Assembly (NCBI GenBank): GCA_025602905.1
Contig: JAHLKI010000001.1
Location: forward strand, 806,001-870,000
Direction: 5' to 3'
DNA from: Phlyctochytrium arcticum
Taxonomy: Eukaryota > Chytridiomycota > Chytridiomycetes > Chytridiales > Chytridiaceae
DNA length: 64,000 nucleotides
The translations under genes were made by a program, and so were the position numbers. Below the pieces are notes generated by a model that was given only the letters and a program-made list of their open reading frames with translations, made no database searches and was not told the DNA's origin. Below, piece by piece: positions 43,335 to 55,269 of this stretch. Positions within the stretch are counted from its first letter, which is position 1, and each line of letters starts with the position of its first letter.

Positions 43335-46300
43335 CTAGTGCCACAGGTTGGGCGGTGGGGGTTGGTACGCAAATCCAGTAGGAACGTTCCAAGCTACTCG
43401 GGCCCCGCCATCGTGACAATACTTCCACAAAAGATGGCGCATGTCGCTCCCGGCGTTGATGTCTCTGTCGACAATAACACGCGCTGGTGGTGCTTGTGGT
43501 TGTTCATCGTTAGCACACGTAACAAAATACATCCATCATCAGTAACATAATTACCTTGCGCGGGCTGGTGCAGGATAATGGGGGTGGTGCGGCTCCGGCG
43601 GAGTCGGTGCAGGAGTACGCCTGGCTGAGGCGGGAGAGGGGGTAGATTGGTGGGGCAGGTGGACGTGAGGTGAAGGGGCATCCCCGGGTTCTGAGGGTCG
43701 TTGTCGGGGAGTGTGCAGTGGAGGCGAAGGCGATGGCCAGCAGGGGGTTGATGGCTACGACGCAGCCGCTTCTTGGGATGTTGGGTGCATCGCGGGACCT
43801 GCAGCCTGACGTCGTTGGTGAGTGGGAGGTTGGGAGAAGGCTGGCCCAACACAGTGTGCTCTTCAAAGTGGGAGAGGCCGGCTGAGTCGCGTTCGGTCGT
43901 CCCTTTCTCGGACATCATCACAACAGTGGCACCTTGGACCGCGAGCTCCCTGGCCAGGCTCTTGGTGGGTACAGAGCCGTGGCCCTTGGCCCATTTGAAA
44001 TTCGCCCACCCACAAGCGATGAGAGGGGCTGGGGGAATCACTAATAGAGTCAAATTGAGTTAGTGCAATGAAGGAAATCATCGGAACTCAAAAGATTGAC
44101 TTTACCTTGCGCATTGCCTGGCTGCAAATTGGCCGCGCGTCGTCGACTTTGGCGATCTTGCATGGCGTGGGACTTGCCAATGCGTCGCATCTGGTTGAGG
44201 AGGGGGACACCTTGCGCGTTGATGAAGGTGGGGTTGATGATGAAGCGGGCGGTGGTGGTTAACGCGCTCTGTCGAGCCGTCTCCCGTGTCAGGGTGCAGC
44301 GTTGGTAAAAGCCGCCCCGGAAATGCGTTCGCATTTGGTCTAAACTAGTGTAGACCGTTTGAAGGTACGAAAGGGTATTTCTCAACCCCAATCCGTTCAT
44401 CTCGTCACCTCTGCCGCGCAGCAGTTCAATGGAGCCTGATATAGGAGGAAAGAAAAGAGTCAAGGCAAATCAGTATCCAGTATGGATTCGAAAACGGAAC
44501 GCAAGTGAACGACCAACCTTGCACCCCATCTGCTGTCTGCCGACGAGCATCCTTCCTCTCAAACCATGCTGTGAGGCACTTTTCCCGATAATGCCTGCCC
44601 CTCACGCGTGCGATTGCTTGGGAGCGCTGGTGGCGATGGCCTTGCCGTATGGTGGCGTCGGCAGCATTGGGCTGCTGGAGACGTTGTCGCGCACGGTCAG
44701 CCATAGAGCTCAGGTTGTCGGACACCGCGACTATCTGGAATTTTTGACCAAAGTCAATACCCAGAACACGTCTTGTGGCTGGCACCTGCACGGTTGGATC
44801 AAATGGGCTGGGTGACGGTGGAGATGGGAGGTGGATGACCCGTCCAGCGGGAGCAATCGGGCGTCGGTTGATGGCGAAAAGACCGCCTCCACTGACATCC
44901 GGATTGTCAATGCGACGAAATTCCGCGTGGGCGCGTTCACCAAAGTCAGACAGTTCGGCAATCATCGGGATTCGCCCTAGGCAAAGACTTGTTTCAGAAA
45001 AGATGAGGAATACAACGTATTTCCAAGCTACTTACGTTCTCGTAGAACACCCCGACCCAGCACCTCAAAAGTGAGTTTTGCGATGTACCCATTCGTGATC
45101 AGGCTCAGACGGGTGATTGGGATGAGGTGTCCTCCGCGCCGCAAGCAGTTCCGGCCTGCATGGTCAAGCGTCAGAAAGCGGGCTTTTCCCCGGTTGAAGA
45201 TTTGGAAAAAGACATCCATTCGGGAGTTGTTGTCGTTGGAGAAATCTCTTCCATTCTTGGATAGGGCCCTAACCAATGCCGCCGTCGGATCCGTAATCAT
45301 GATGGGGGGATTAGCCCGACGACCCAGAATATTGCACAAGGCACGATAGTCAAACTGTACGTAACGCACTCCTCGTTTTGTCGCGCCGGGGCAGAGGGCA
45401 ACATGCTCAAGGGAACGTCGCACCGGAGCTTGCACCGGACCTTGGACTTGTCCGGGCGGAGGGCGATGACTGGCCTCATACTGGGATAGCCATTCCAGCA
45501 GAGGAAGTAGATAATGGGCCCGGTTGTGCTTGCTACCCACAAACCGTTTCCACTTCCAAGCCGGGTTGGCATGTAGGTCGTCCTGCGCTGCCGCTTCAGA
45601 CGTCGCCGCACTCTGGGGTGGTTCGCCATCAAAATCTTCAACTGAGATCAACGTTGCGGCCCAAGTACTGAGTTCAATTATTGGTCTGTAATAAATGCAG
45701 TAAGCATACATTCCAGGTCGCGTCGTAGCTGGAACACTTACTCCAAGAACTTGATGTAACTATCCTGTCGCGCGGTCGTCAAATGTAACCCAGCAAAAAG
45801 AATAACATTTCCTGACGTGATGGTATGCTCATCCACAGCGTAGTGAGTTGAGGTGCACAGGAAAAGCGGCTGCAGTAGAAGCAGCGTTCTTGCCACTAGC
45901 GTTGAAAAGGTTCATTGGTGAAACTGCATGGGAAAATAATGATTCTCAAATTCATACCAAGTCGGTCCCGTTCTCCAGCGGCAAGTCCCAAATTACCGTG
46001 ATGCCTCAGCCAGTGGTTGATCGTTTGCTCGATATGATCTTGCGCGCTGTATGCCACATACGTGGTGAACGCTACCCTCATCTTTTTGGACTCAATGGCA
46101 AACAGTTGTTCATGCTGAGTGAGCACATAATTTGGTTTTGTGTGCAGCGGCGCAGTGCCTTGGGCTGGACGATTGGGCACAACTGCATTAGCTGGCCAGG
46201 TGAAGTTGGCATGTTGCGCAGCGCCGAGAAAGTGATTGTTGGATGTAACGAGAGACGCAGGAACAGGGTTGGCGAGTGTACCGGGAGTGGGGATCCCTGC

Positions 46301-46649
46301 CGCGATCCGTAAGAGGTTGTTGAAGAAAATGTGACTGGACCCGCAACCGTCCAATGTCAGATTATCAGGCACCTTGAAATCTGCAGCACAAGCGACAATT
46401 ACTGAGATTGCTCTCCGACTCAACCGAATGACAAGACTTACCTCCGGGGTGTTGATCATCCGTGCAAGCTGATATAAACGCACCGGCTTGACGTTGAAAA
46501 TGGACATGGGCCAAGTTGCAAGCATCGAAAATCGCGGCATCAACCTCCTCGACCGCATTGCAAAGAAGTGTTTCGATCTCGGGATGCCCGGTTTGGCAAA
46601 GACCCCTGAGTCGTCCCACGGGCCGAGTGATGTGATAACCGGTCACCAT
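43335..46649 (-). CDS. Divergent, intron-rich Fanzor1-like protein
   Basis: Frame-consistent exons: 46649-46442, 46380-45958, a middle part not fully resolved (45923-~45743), 45685-45036, 44976-44518, 44435-44106, 44040-43555 and 43492-43335; introns are mostly 56-82 bp. Fanzor1-type landmarks are in order: ALCPGATKRGVRYVQFDYRA, a strand with LITNGYIAKLTFEVL (in place of TDG), RuvC-I VLGIDFGQKFQIVAV, ARVRGRHYREKCLTAWFERK, ACGWANFKWAKGHGSVPTK with ATVVMMSEKGTTE (in place of DEFRTS), and RuvC-III VIVDRDINAGSDM. The two CxxC zinc pairs are missing: the region has only scattered Cys (PRCTQ, LHCTL, STCPT) in a His/Pro-rich stretch. RuvC-I and -III Asp are kept, so the protein may be derived or partly disabled. 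Assignment rests on motif order only. Confidence 0.55.
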
Positions 46650-46841
46650 GGTCGATGTAGATGGAGGGTTTGTGCAATCAGATCATGATGGTCGGGCAAC
46701 AGCAGCAGATGACGAGCTGCATAAATAAACCATGCGGCACTTTGCGCAGCAACGTCGCAGAGCCGCTGAGTCGTTGGCGAAACGCAGGGCGAAACGCGAT
46801 CGTTGGAAAATCAAAGATTGCTGATCGTCTGTTTGCTCCAA

Positions 46842-47327
46842 ATGGATGTCGATTCAACAAATGATGAGCCTGCGTCTCAAACAAAGCTGACGCTGATCTA
46901 CCACCCTACCCCCCTATCTGTGCATCGTCTGTCCCCATCTCCTGTAAATCTTGCCGCAACGAGCCACCTTCTCCTCCACCCTCCCACCGACACACTCATC
47001 TCCCTCACAATCACACCATCCGAGCTTTCGCTAGTGCTCCCCACATCAATACCCCTCACGGCCTTTACCAGCAAAGACTTGGAAAATGCTGAACACGGAT
47101 GGGTCGCCTTTCGCGTTCGTGGCGTACTAGACTTTGGAATGGTTGGGGTCATGGCGAACCTATCCCGCGGATTGGCCTCGGCGAAAGTGAGTGTGTTTGT
47201 GATAAGCACATTTGACACGGATTGGGTGCTGGTCAAGGAAGAGAAAGCAAATGATGCGGCGAATATTTGGAGAGGAGACGGATTTTCAGTCATCATGGAA
47301 GCCAGCGACAGGGACATTGGGCTTTGA
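46842..47327 (+). CDS. CASTOR/ACT-domain protein, possible amino-acid sensor
   Basis: Intronless, 161 residues from the ATG at 46842 (MDVDST); an ATG at 46803 would add 13. It reads as the conserved ACT-like fold of CASTOR-type proteins: LTLIYHPTPLSVHRL, TITPSELSLVLP, GWVAFRVRGVLDFGMVGVMA, then LSRGLASAKVSVFVISTFDT and DWVLVKEE. Animal CASTOR1 senses arginine upstream of TORC1. Fungal and bacterial relatives are mostly uncharacterised small-ligand binders. It lacks one half of the animal protein, so it would work as a dimer. Starts about 190 bp from the divergent Fanzor-like gene. Confidence 0.72.
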   Translation: MDVDSTNDEPASQTKLTLIYHPTPLSVHRLSPSPVNLAATSHLLLHPPTDTLISLTITPSELSLVLPTSIPLTAFTSKDLENAEHGWVAFRVRGVLDFGMVGVMANLSRGLASAKVSVFVISTFDTDWVLVKEEKANDAANIWRGDGFSVIMEASDRDIGL

Positions 47328-47847
47328 CGCCTGTTTGACGCGTCCCAAGCCTGCAACGGATTCTTTCCTTGATGAAATTTGCGTTCAAGTATACCCGAGA
47401 ACATCAAACTGGCACCGTTTTGACTACATTCGGTAGTGATGGTTATCTCAAATTCAATTCCAACGGAAATTTCTCTCATAAACGGCTGTATATATATACT
47501 TGATCTCGGGGCGTACTCGACACAATAGTTTTTTTCTTAAACATTAACCGTTGCCGTCATACTTACGCATAACATTTCCCTATGTAAAAGCTTACTCCGT
47601 AATTGAACTCAGTCGTTTCGCGGGCCGACAAAGAATCCTACCATTCAATGTTCGCAAAGAATGATGAGATTGACATAGTTTAAATTTATCACATATAAAA
47701 TTTTGTTCTGGTAACAATTGGAAAAAGGAAAACTTTGCAAAGCGCACGATTTGCTATGCAGTATACTATACAGTTGAGGTACTATCTACAAAAAATGTAC
47801 AAGACTATTCACACGCAACCAATGAGATGAAGGTATGTAACCTGAAC
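47328..47847. other. Intergenic region
   Basis: AT-rich spacer between convergent genes; no gene recognised. Confidence 0.6.
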
Positions 47848-49581
47848 TCATACGGATCCAGCAGTTCCGTACATATCCATACTGGCAACTAATGGAACCT
47901 GATTTGCCGCCTCTATTCGCTGGTCGTATATCGGACTTTTGGTGATCAAATTCAATGCCGCCTCCTGGCGTTTCTTGTATTCGTCTGCAGTGAAACTGAC
48001 AAAATTCCCGGCTTTATCTTTTCCAGGACCAGCAGGTCCATTGCTGCCTTCAAAACGAGTAAATAAAGGATCCCATCCGGCCTGGTTGCAATACGTGATA
48101 AATTGGTTTTGTTCGGTACGTAAATTTTGCTGATGGGTAAGGCAAGCACCGGTACAATTGTTCTTTGCCAACACAGATTCCCGTACAGGCCTATGCGTGA
48201 GAAGCGCCCCGGGAGAGGTTGAGTTTGTCGTGTCTTGACGGCGCTTGATTTGACGACGAGCGAGGTTGGGCGGGGGGCTCTGAAGGGCAACTTTGCCGGT
48301 TTTCCCAGTGGAAGCTGCTTCAGTCTTCTTGGCGGGAGCGTCATTATTCTCCTTAGCAGGAGCTGCTTCAGTCTTCGTGGCGGCGAACGCGTCGTTGTTC
48401 TTCTGAGCAGAAAAGTTCTCAGCCTTCTTGACGGGAGCTTGGCCAGCCGTTTTAGCCAAGGGGGGTGCATATTTGTAACACTGAAGAAGAATATTAATTC
48501 TAGGCTACGGCTGCAAGCAAGAGCGCAGACTCACCGTTAAGCCATTCGTACCCTTACCCGTGCGCAGACCTTTCGAGACAGGAACATCGCTGCCCATGTT
48601 GTTGAAGAACATAGTATCTGTGCTTGAGACTGCTTTACCCGCCAAGTCCTTGCCGTTGTACTGCCCAGCCAACGTTGGATTGGCATCTTGCCACTCAGAA
48701 TACCAACGGTCAACATTGGTATGGTGCATGTAAAATAAAGCGTCCCGTGCAGACCGTGCGAGCCGCGTCATGTCACCATTTTCACCACCGACAAAGTTGT
48801 GGATGGCAGCATGTGCACCAAACTCCAAGGTTCGGCCTACTGCGGCCATGTTCGTCGATGTGGCAATGTCGTTCTGCATTTCAATCCATGACCAAGAGAC
48901 ACCACCTTCACCTCGGACTTTGGCGGCTCCTTCAGCCTGATTTTCAAAATTTCCTTGCAGGTCTCTTTTGATGCAGGAGCTTTCATTTGAGTCGGCAAAA
49001 GGACCTGACGTGACGCAAAAGCCCTTAGCGCGATCGCCGTTTCCGCCAAAGTCTGAAATGACCTGAGACTTCTCTAGATTTCCTGCGTCGAAAGACCAGT
49101 CCCAATAAGGAAGAGGTGCTTGGTATGAGCACGTGCTTCGGAGAGCCTGCTCGTAGAGACCGACAAAGATGCGATGCCAAGGGAGGAAAACGGGCTAAGA
49201 TTGTATGATTAGATCCAAGCTGGATTTCATAGTAGAGAAAGTGTGCCAACTTACAGATCCATGCGCCCAATTGTTGGCAGCGGCGACCTCGTGAGTTTTC
49301 GCAAAGTCGGCAGACATGGTAGGTTCCCCGTTTTTACCCGTTCCGGATTTTCGCAGACATTGGACGGCAGTTGTATATTCCTTCTGCTGCGCGGCTGATA
49401 GTTGACGCCATTCGATCCGCGATCGCACATCAGAGTCGGATGCGCAGGCAGGGGCCGAGGAAATGTCGAAGATGGGTTGCTTGGCGGCCTGTTTGGCGGG
49501 GGCTTTCTGTTGAGCGACGGCGGTCGATGCGAAGATCAGGGTAACCACTTGTAAAGTGCCGATGGCTTTCTTGTTGAACAT
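47848..49581 (-). CDS. Secreted tyrosinase / polyphenol oxidase, paralogue 1
   Basis: Three exons (49581 or 49605 to 49255, 49194-48535, 48480-47848), about 539 residues. The signal peptide is TLQVVTLIFASTAVAQ. Copper A ligands lie in KTHEVAAANNWAHGS and PVFLPWHRIFVGLYEQALR. Copper B lies in FGAHAAIHNFVGG and LFYMHHTNVDRWY, complete for a type-3 dicopper site. The C-terminal ~210 residues begin CYKYAPPL, contain a Lys/Ala-rich low-complexity stretch, a basic RRQIKRRQ possible cleavage site, and a Cys-containing tail (LAKNNCTGAC). Tyrosinases oxidise phenols to quinones for melanin or cross-linking. A paralogue with identical intron positions follows on the same strand. Confidence 0.9.
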
Positions 49582-49605
49582 CGGGAAGATCGTCACCAGA
49601 TACAC

Positions 49606-50922
49606 CGGACTCCTTGCAGTCTATTGGAGAAGCTTATTGGAATTGGAGAAGACGACGATACTGCGGACGGGGGAGGTGAGAGAATCAGCATTTTTAAGGA
49701 CAACGGCTTCACATGCTTGGGAATAGCAAGGTGAGAGCGACTGCCGCTTGGATCTTTCATCTTTTTTGTGGCTCGGAGCGTAGCGGACTGGGTTATTGTC
49801 CGTGAGTCCGCTTGCGGCGTCGAGCGACTTTGGTAGGTTGCTGACAGTTCTGGGGACCTGCTTCCAATAAAGCTCGTTAACAACGAGTCGGAGCCGTCAG
49901 TGCTCGCGAATAACGCCTCTTTAGTCACTATTACAGCAAGATGCATTTGCTGAAATTACCCCAGTTTCAAATTGTTGTAGGGGCCGACAACCCTTCGGAC
50001 TGCAACCCTCAGCTTTATTTTTTTGGACGTTGCTGCTCACTGTCCGTGCGCTTTGACCCATACTATTCGAAGCTGTGGGTGCTGACTTTCGCGAGTAGAT
50101 TCCTGAGCTCTTGGGCAGACACTTTTTTTTTTTAAATAGAACATGTACCATTGCTGAATGCGAAACAGAGCTGCAACATTATATTTCTGAACTCTGAAAC
50201 CAATATTGTGACCAATACGAATACCCCTTTGCACCTCGGAATGCTCAGGATGCTCAAAATAAGCAACATTAGACCAACAAGCAATATCCAGAACCTTCCG
50301 GAAACCAAATAAGTTATTCCAATATGAACTGAACCAAACTTTTCAAATTGATAATGATGAGAAGAACTCTTACACGTCTCAGACAGTTACTACATTATTA
50401 GACAATACTAAGAACTTTGTTTGTTATGGCTACCGTATGCTGGCAAAGGTGTATGTATTAGCCGGATAATGCCCAGGAAATTTCGGTCCCGGAAATCGGA
50501 AAGTCAATGGGGGAGGTTTTTAGCGGGTGAGCCCGGATCCGCTTATACCTATGCAACTTTTACAGCCCCGGTAAATTCCGATTAAATGGAGGACTTCAAC
50601 GAGAGACTTGCAGCTACCAAAAACTTTTCGGCTTATGTGGACAAAAGTACTCTTTTGTAGACTACCGAAGGTTTTAGATCGTTTCACGTCGACATCTGAA
50701 TAAATTGGTTAAACCAAAGACATGGGTAAAGCTCAGAAAACTCTTTCAAATGACGAGCGATTACGGTACATACGGTATGAGTATGCGATGGAAGACAAAA
50801 ATAAAAATACAAGATTGTCAAATATCTAAGCACGCGCAGGATCTATATTACATAGCGCTACGTACTTACAAAAGAGAACCGATACCTGGAGCTATTAAAT
50901 ACAAGGTGGAGATATTGAGCGA
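49606..50922. other. Intergenic region between tyrosinase paralogues
   Basis: Promoter of paralogue 1 and 3' flank of paralogue 2. A poly-T run lies near 50125. No gene recognised. Confidence 0.5.
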
Positions 50923-52515
50923 TCATCGTAAGGTACTGGTGGGAAACTGCCCTGATGTCGAAAGCGCAACTTCAGATTGTTGCAATCGCATAGTGTAAAT
51001 TGGGCTTTGCACAATCAGTCTTCGCGCCGCTTCTTTGTGCTTCTTGTATTCCTCTTCGGTGAAACTAATAATCCTATCGGCCTGGTGTTCAGATACGTGG
51101 ATATATGGCACCCATCCGTTAGCATTGGCGAACGAGATAAAAGCGTCCTGTTCGGATTCTAGCTCCCGATGAGTTGTCACACACGAGCCTGTGCAATTGT
51201 TTTTCGCAAGAATGGAGTCAGGCATGGGAATATGTGGTGCCAGGGCTCCCGAGACAACTTGTCGCCGGTGAGGCACTCGGGGAGACATGGTGGAATGAGA
51301 GCCGGCGGTGGTAGTTGCCGATGCGGGGGTACCATTATGGGTAATAGTAGAAGTAGCAGTGGCTTGGGGCTCAATGGTAGCAGTAGGATCGCTTATAGAG
51401 ACTCGAACTTGGCGGAGTGGTGGGGCATATTTGAAGCACTGTAGTTGATTCGTTCAGCTTCCCACAACAACTAAAAGATATAGCAAACAAATACTTACAG
51501 TTAGAGCGTGCGTGCCTTTTCCTGCAACAACGCCTTTTTGCACAGGAACGTCGCTCAAGAGGTTATCGAAGTGCAGAACATCCAGGTCTGTCACTGGTTT
51601 GCCTTCGAGGTCCACTCCGTTGTAGTCGGCGGCTTTGTCAGGATTCTCGACCTGCCATTCGTAGTACCATCGGTCAATGTTTGTATGATGCATCCAGAAT
51701 AACGCATCCTGAGAAGCCGTGGAGAGTTTCGACATGTGCCCTTTGTTGCCACCAACAAAATTGTGAACAGCTCCGTGCGCCCCGCGCTCCAGCCTTTGGC
51801 GTAAGGCAGCAAAGTTGGTAGAAGTGGCAAGGTCATTCTGCATCTCAATCCATGACCAGGCGTAGTTGCCACGAAGGTTCCGTGCTGTAGGTAAAAGGTT
51901 GCGTTTCATACAGGTGGAATCACTCAAATCGGCAAAAGGGCCTTGATTGATGCAGTATTGTGTGGCCGCGGTTCCATCGCCGCCAAAGTCGGCGATGACA
52001 GGTGAATCAGCAAGTTCGCCAACGTCGTAAGACCAGTCCCAGTAAGGAAAGGGTGCAGAGTACGAACAGAGTGTGCGCAGCGCGTATTCATAGAGTCCGA
52101 TGTAGATACGGTGCCAAGGAAGGAAAACAGGCTGGAGGTAAGTTGAGATAAGTTGCCGGACAGATAGAAGGTAGAAAGAATAAATACTTACGTAGCCGTG
52201 CGCCCAATTGTTTTTGGTAGCAATATCATGTAACTGCGCAAATTCCCCAAACATGGTAGATGTTCCGTTCTGGCCACTTCCAGGTTTCCGCAAACATTGA
52301 ACAGCCGAAAGATATTCTTTTCGCTGCGCATCTGTTAGCTGTCGCCATTCCAAACGCGTCCGAACGTCAGCATCCGATGCACAAGGAGGAAAGGTAGATT
52401 CTCTAAAGACAACATCGCGTGGGGCGGTGCCAGTCACGGTTGTGTTCTGCGCGTCAATAGTTGAAATGATGGCCAGGGTGACCAGTAGCAATGATGTTGT
52501 AGTCGTCTTGGGCAT
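50923..52515 (-). CDS. Secreted tyrosinase / polyphenol oxidase, paralogue 2
   Basis: Three exons (52515-52192, 52131-51499, 51438-50923; introns 60 bp each) give 490 residues. The signal peptide is TTTTSLLLVTLAIISTIDAQ. Copper A: LHDIATKNNWAHGY and PVFLPWHRIYIGLYEYALR. Copper B: RGAHGAVHNFVGG and LFWMHHTNIDRWYYEWQ. The tail starts CFKYAPPL, is Thr/Ala-rich, has the RHRRQ-like HRRQ site and KNNCTGSC, matching paralogue 1. The two introns sit at the same codons as in paralogue 1 (before PVFLPWHR and before C[YF]KYAPPL), so the pair arose by tandem duplication. Confidence 0.9.
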
Positions 52516-53280
52516 GTTGGTGGATAAGGTGGGGAAAACTCGAGTAATTTTGAAGATAGAAAGATGAGAGATGGCAGCAACAAGGGCGGGAAATACGATC
52601 TTTCTGGTGCTCCGATATTTATGAGTCTCCCAACCGCCAAAGAATGATGGAGACTGGTTGACCCGTATCGATAATCATCACTCAACGCCATTCCCATCTA
52701 CGTTTTTTTTTGGGGAAGAGACAAACAATGAGGGAATTGCAGATACAATTCCTTGTGGCGTACTTACTTCAATAGTAAAGCTACTTTTTGTATAGAATTT
52801 CCCACAGCCGGGCTTTGACAAACCGCAGAACGGCGAACGGCGATAGGTACTAAGCAGTGAGGTTGAGAGGCTCATTTGGCTTCAAACCTGGGGGATTGAT
52901 TTAGATAAGACAATTAATATATAGTCCATGCACTATGTTCAAAATCTTATGATAGCGTACTTGGATTTCCAGCCAAGCTACAACCTAGATTACTTTGTTG
53001 TTGTGCTTTGCAAGATTCAATTTGCTGCTGAGGGCGAAAAGTGGCTCAGGTAGAGAATTTACGTACCGAGCGCTGAGCAGCATTATTGCTTGGAGTTTGA
53101 ACTTTTGAAGCAATGAACTGGTTGTGTCGCTGGGCAGGTTGGAATCAAGTTGACTGTCGTATATACAATCTACACTACTATATACAAAAGCCAGCCCTAC
53201 TCGACTGAACTGGTCATTAAATTACATGAAAATGGAGTGCGGAATATATATCTAAGAGATGTGTTCCTGAATGAGACTGT
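52516..53280. other. Intergenic region
   Basis: Tyrosinase promoter and flank; no gene recognised. Confidence 0.5.
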
Positions 53281-55269
53281 TCAAACTGCAGTGAATAGGC
53301 CTAGCTCGCCCACTAACCCCACCATTGCAGCCAGCCCAGCTGCACTGGGGAACAAGTGCTCAAAGCACTTGCTGCCTGCCCGCATTCCACTCGGGAAAGC
53401 TTCAAACGCCATGTCCCAGTGGTTAGCATTTACGATGGCAAGATGAATGGTTAGTGGGGATGCCTCTGGTGCAACCAAACTCTGCTCCGTCACCAGCTGC
53501 ATGTCATTATTTGGACCATACTGGAGCAGGTCTTTGTAGGCGCGAGTTTGGAAGTAGGGAACATCCTCTTTGGACGTGCTGCCTGTCACGCAAAAGATGG
53601 GGAAAGTTGTTCTCGCGAGTAGAGACCTCAGGGGTGGCGAGGACATGAAGTCGCCACGGACAGCGGTCGTTACAGAGGCGAGCGCGGCAAGAGGGCGAGA
53701 TTGATCGGTGCGAGGAAAAGTAGCGAGCGGTCGAAGCGGTAAGGGGCACAAAAGAGGGAGGAGAGTTTTGCCCAGTGCACCCGAGTCGGAACTTGAGGGA
53801 AGTCCATCAGTGGGAGAGTTTACGGATGGCGGCGTAGGGGTCGTAGAAAGCTGTGAGTCGCGGACAGCGCTATTCTGGCTTAGCTCATCTTGAAGGGCCT
53901 TTTCGGCTGCCTCGGGCATCAATTTCTTGGCCATTGTGTATGCTCCATCCGCTGCAAATGAACCATACACGGCTCCAGCCCATACAACCAGGGCCGCCAC
54001 CCTGTCGGCCGCGTCCGGTCGTGCGCAAAGGAATTCGAGCAAATCGGGGGATCCCTTCGAATATGTGAGGCACATAGTCTTACTTTTGGCATGGTCCGGA
54101 TTTATCACGGGATTTCCCTCAGCGTCCAGGCCGCGCCCCTGATCAAATGCAGTAACGTAGTCAGGAATATTTTGAGTGCTACTGCGCAATGGATGAGCAT
54201 CAACACGTAATATAGATGGTGGAATGGGGGAAAGGCGGGCGGAGAGAAGGGAAAATGCAGGCGCAAAAGCCCGGACGGGAATCAGGCCATTTAATAGACC
54301 GGGACAAAAAGTAATGGTAACCCTTGGGAGTGAAGCGTCGGCTCTGGTGCGGGAATGTCGAGAAAGGGAAGACGGGCCAGTCATGGCGGTCAGCGATGTA
54401 GCAATTTCGTCAAATTGGATGGCATCTTGATTCGCGTTCATCGATGTACTCGTAAAAGATTGAGTAATAGTCTCCCCACTCAAGGATGAAGGTGACAAGG
54501 ACAGCTCCCCTGAACTCGACCGAGATTTAAATCTACCAATCAGCGCACCCATCCTTTTTCGGGCCGCCACGTCCACCACATCCAATTGCCGCTGGGCAGC
54601 CTGCCTTGCTTTGGCCGTGGCGGCGTTGGCCGCTTTGATAGCTTCCTGCTTCATATTCGCGACAGAAACCGAAGAGGTGGGTCCAACTTGGCCATCGTGC
54701 GCAGATGTGGTTGCAGCAGCAACGATGTTTTGCTCACGCAACTCTGTGCCGTCGGGGAAAACCACTGGCGGTAGGGGAGGATAACCGTCCCGGAGTCGTT
54801 GTGCCTCGCGACGAGCCAGGAGTCGATCATCAGAAACCTCATGTTCTCGTGCCGGGCCTTCCTCCACCGCCCACATCCATTCGACGGGCCCTGATCCCTT
54901 TAGAAAGCGTTCGGATACTTTATGCTCTGCGCAGCGACCATCGATATTGGTTCCATCTTCGGCCTTGATCGTTGCGACGCTTACTGCCCGAGCATCCCTC
55001 GCAGCTTCTCTAATAAGCAAATTTCGGAACCGGCGAGCACACCAATGCTTCACCCATGGATCTGCAAACGTCCCGCGTGGATCGGATTGGACATGATTTC
55101 GAAGTGAACGAATCAGAGTTTCAAAGTCGCCAATGCTTTCAAGTTGGGGAAGGTGGCTTAAGGGATGGGCGGTCAAAGATGGGAAGTTCGCTTGGGGCGA
55201 CACGGCTGGAGACAAAGGCGGTCGAGCAGGCAGTGGCGGCAAGTCAACTTGACTTTCCATCCACTGCAT
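53281..55269 (-). CDS. Alpha/beta-hydrolase-like protein
   Basis: An intronless 662-codon gene. The first ~310 residues are helical and disordered (an Ala-rich segment EAIKAANAATAKARQAAQRQ suggests a coiled coil). From ~315 a hydrolase-like core appears: PRVTITFCPGLLNGLIPVRA (strand and turn), LTYSKGSPDLLEFL with a nucleophile-elbow-like serine (S404), VAALVVWAGAVYGS, then after a low-complexity insert FPIFCVTGSTSKEDV and VNANHWDMAFEAF, whose His is a candidate catalytic base. The elbow matches the GYSKGx pattern of hydrolase subfamilies rather than classic lipases. Substrate unknown; a non-enzymatic role is possible. Confidence 0.6.
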   Translation of the reverse strand: MQWMESQVDLPPLPARPPLSPAVSPQANFPSLTAHPLSHLPQLESIGDFETLIRSLRNHVQSDPRGTFADPWVKHWCARRFRNLLIREAARDARAVSVATIKAEDGTNIDGRCAEHKVSERFLKGSGPVEWMWAVEEGPAREHEVSDDRLLARREAQRLRDGYPPLPPVVFPDGTELREQNIVAAATTSAHDGQVGPTSSVSVANMKQEAIKAANAATAKARQAAQRQLDVVDVAARKRMGALIGRFKSRSSSGELSLSPSSLSGETITQSFTSTSMNANQDAIQFDEIATSLTAMTGPSSLSRHSRTRADASLPRVTITFCPGLLNGLIPVRAFAPAFSLLSARLSPIPPSILRVDAHPLRSSTQNIPDYVTAFDQGRGLDAEGNPVINPDHAKSKTMCLTYSKGSPDLLEFLCARPDAADRVAALVVWAGAVYGSFAADGAYTMAKKLMPEAAEKALQDELSQNSAVRDSQLSTTPTPPSVNSPTDGLPSSSDSGALGKTLLPLLCPLPLRPLATFPRTDQSRPLAALASVTTAVRGDFMSSPPLRSLLARTTFPIFCVTGSTSKEDVPYFQTRAYKDLLQYGPNNDMQLVTEQSLVAPEASPLTIHLAIVNANHWDMAFEAFPSGMRAGSKCFEHLFPSAAGLAAMVGLVGELGLFTAV

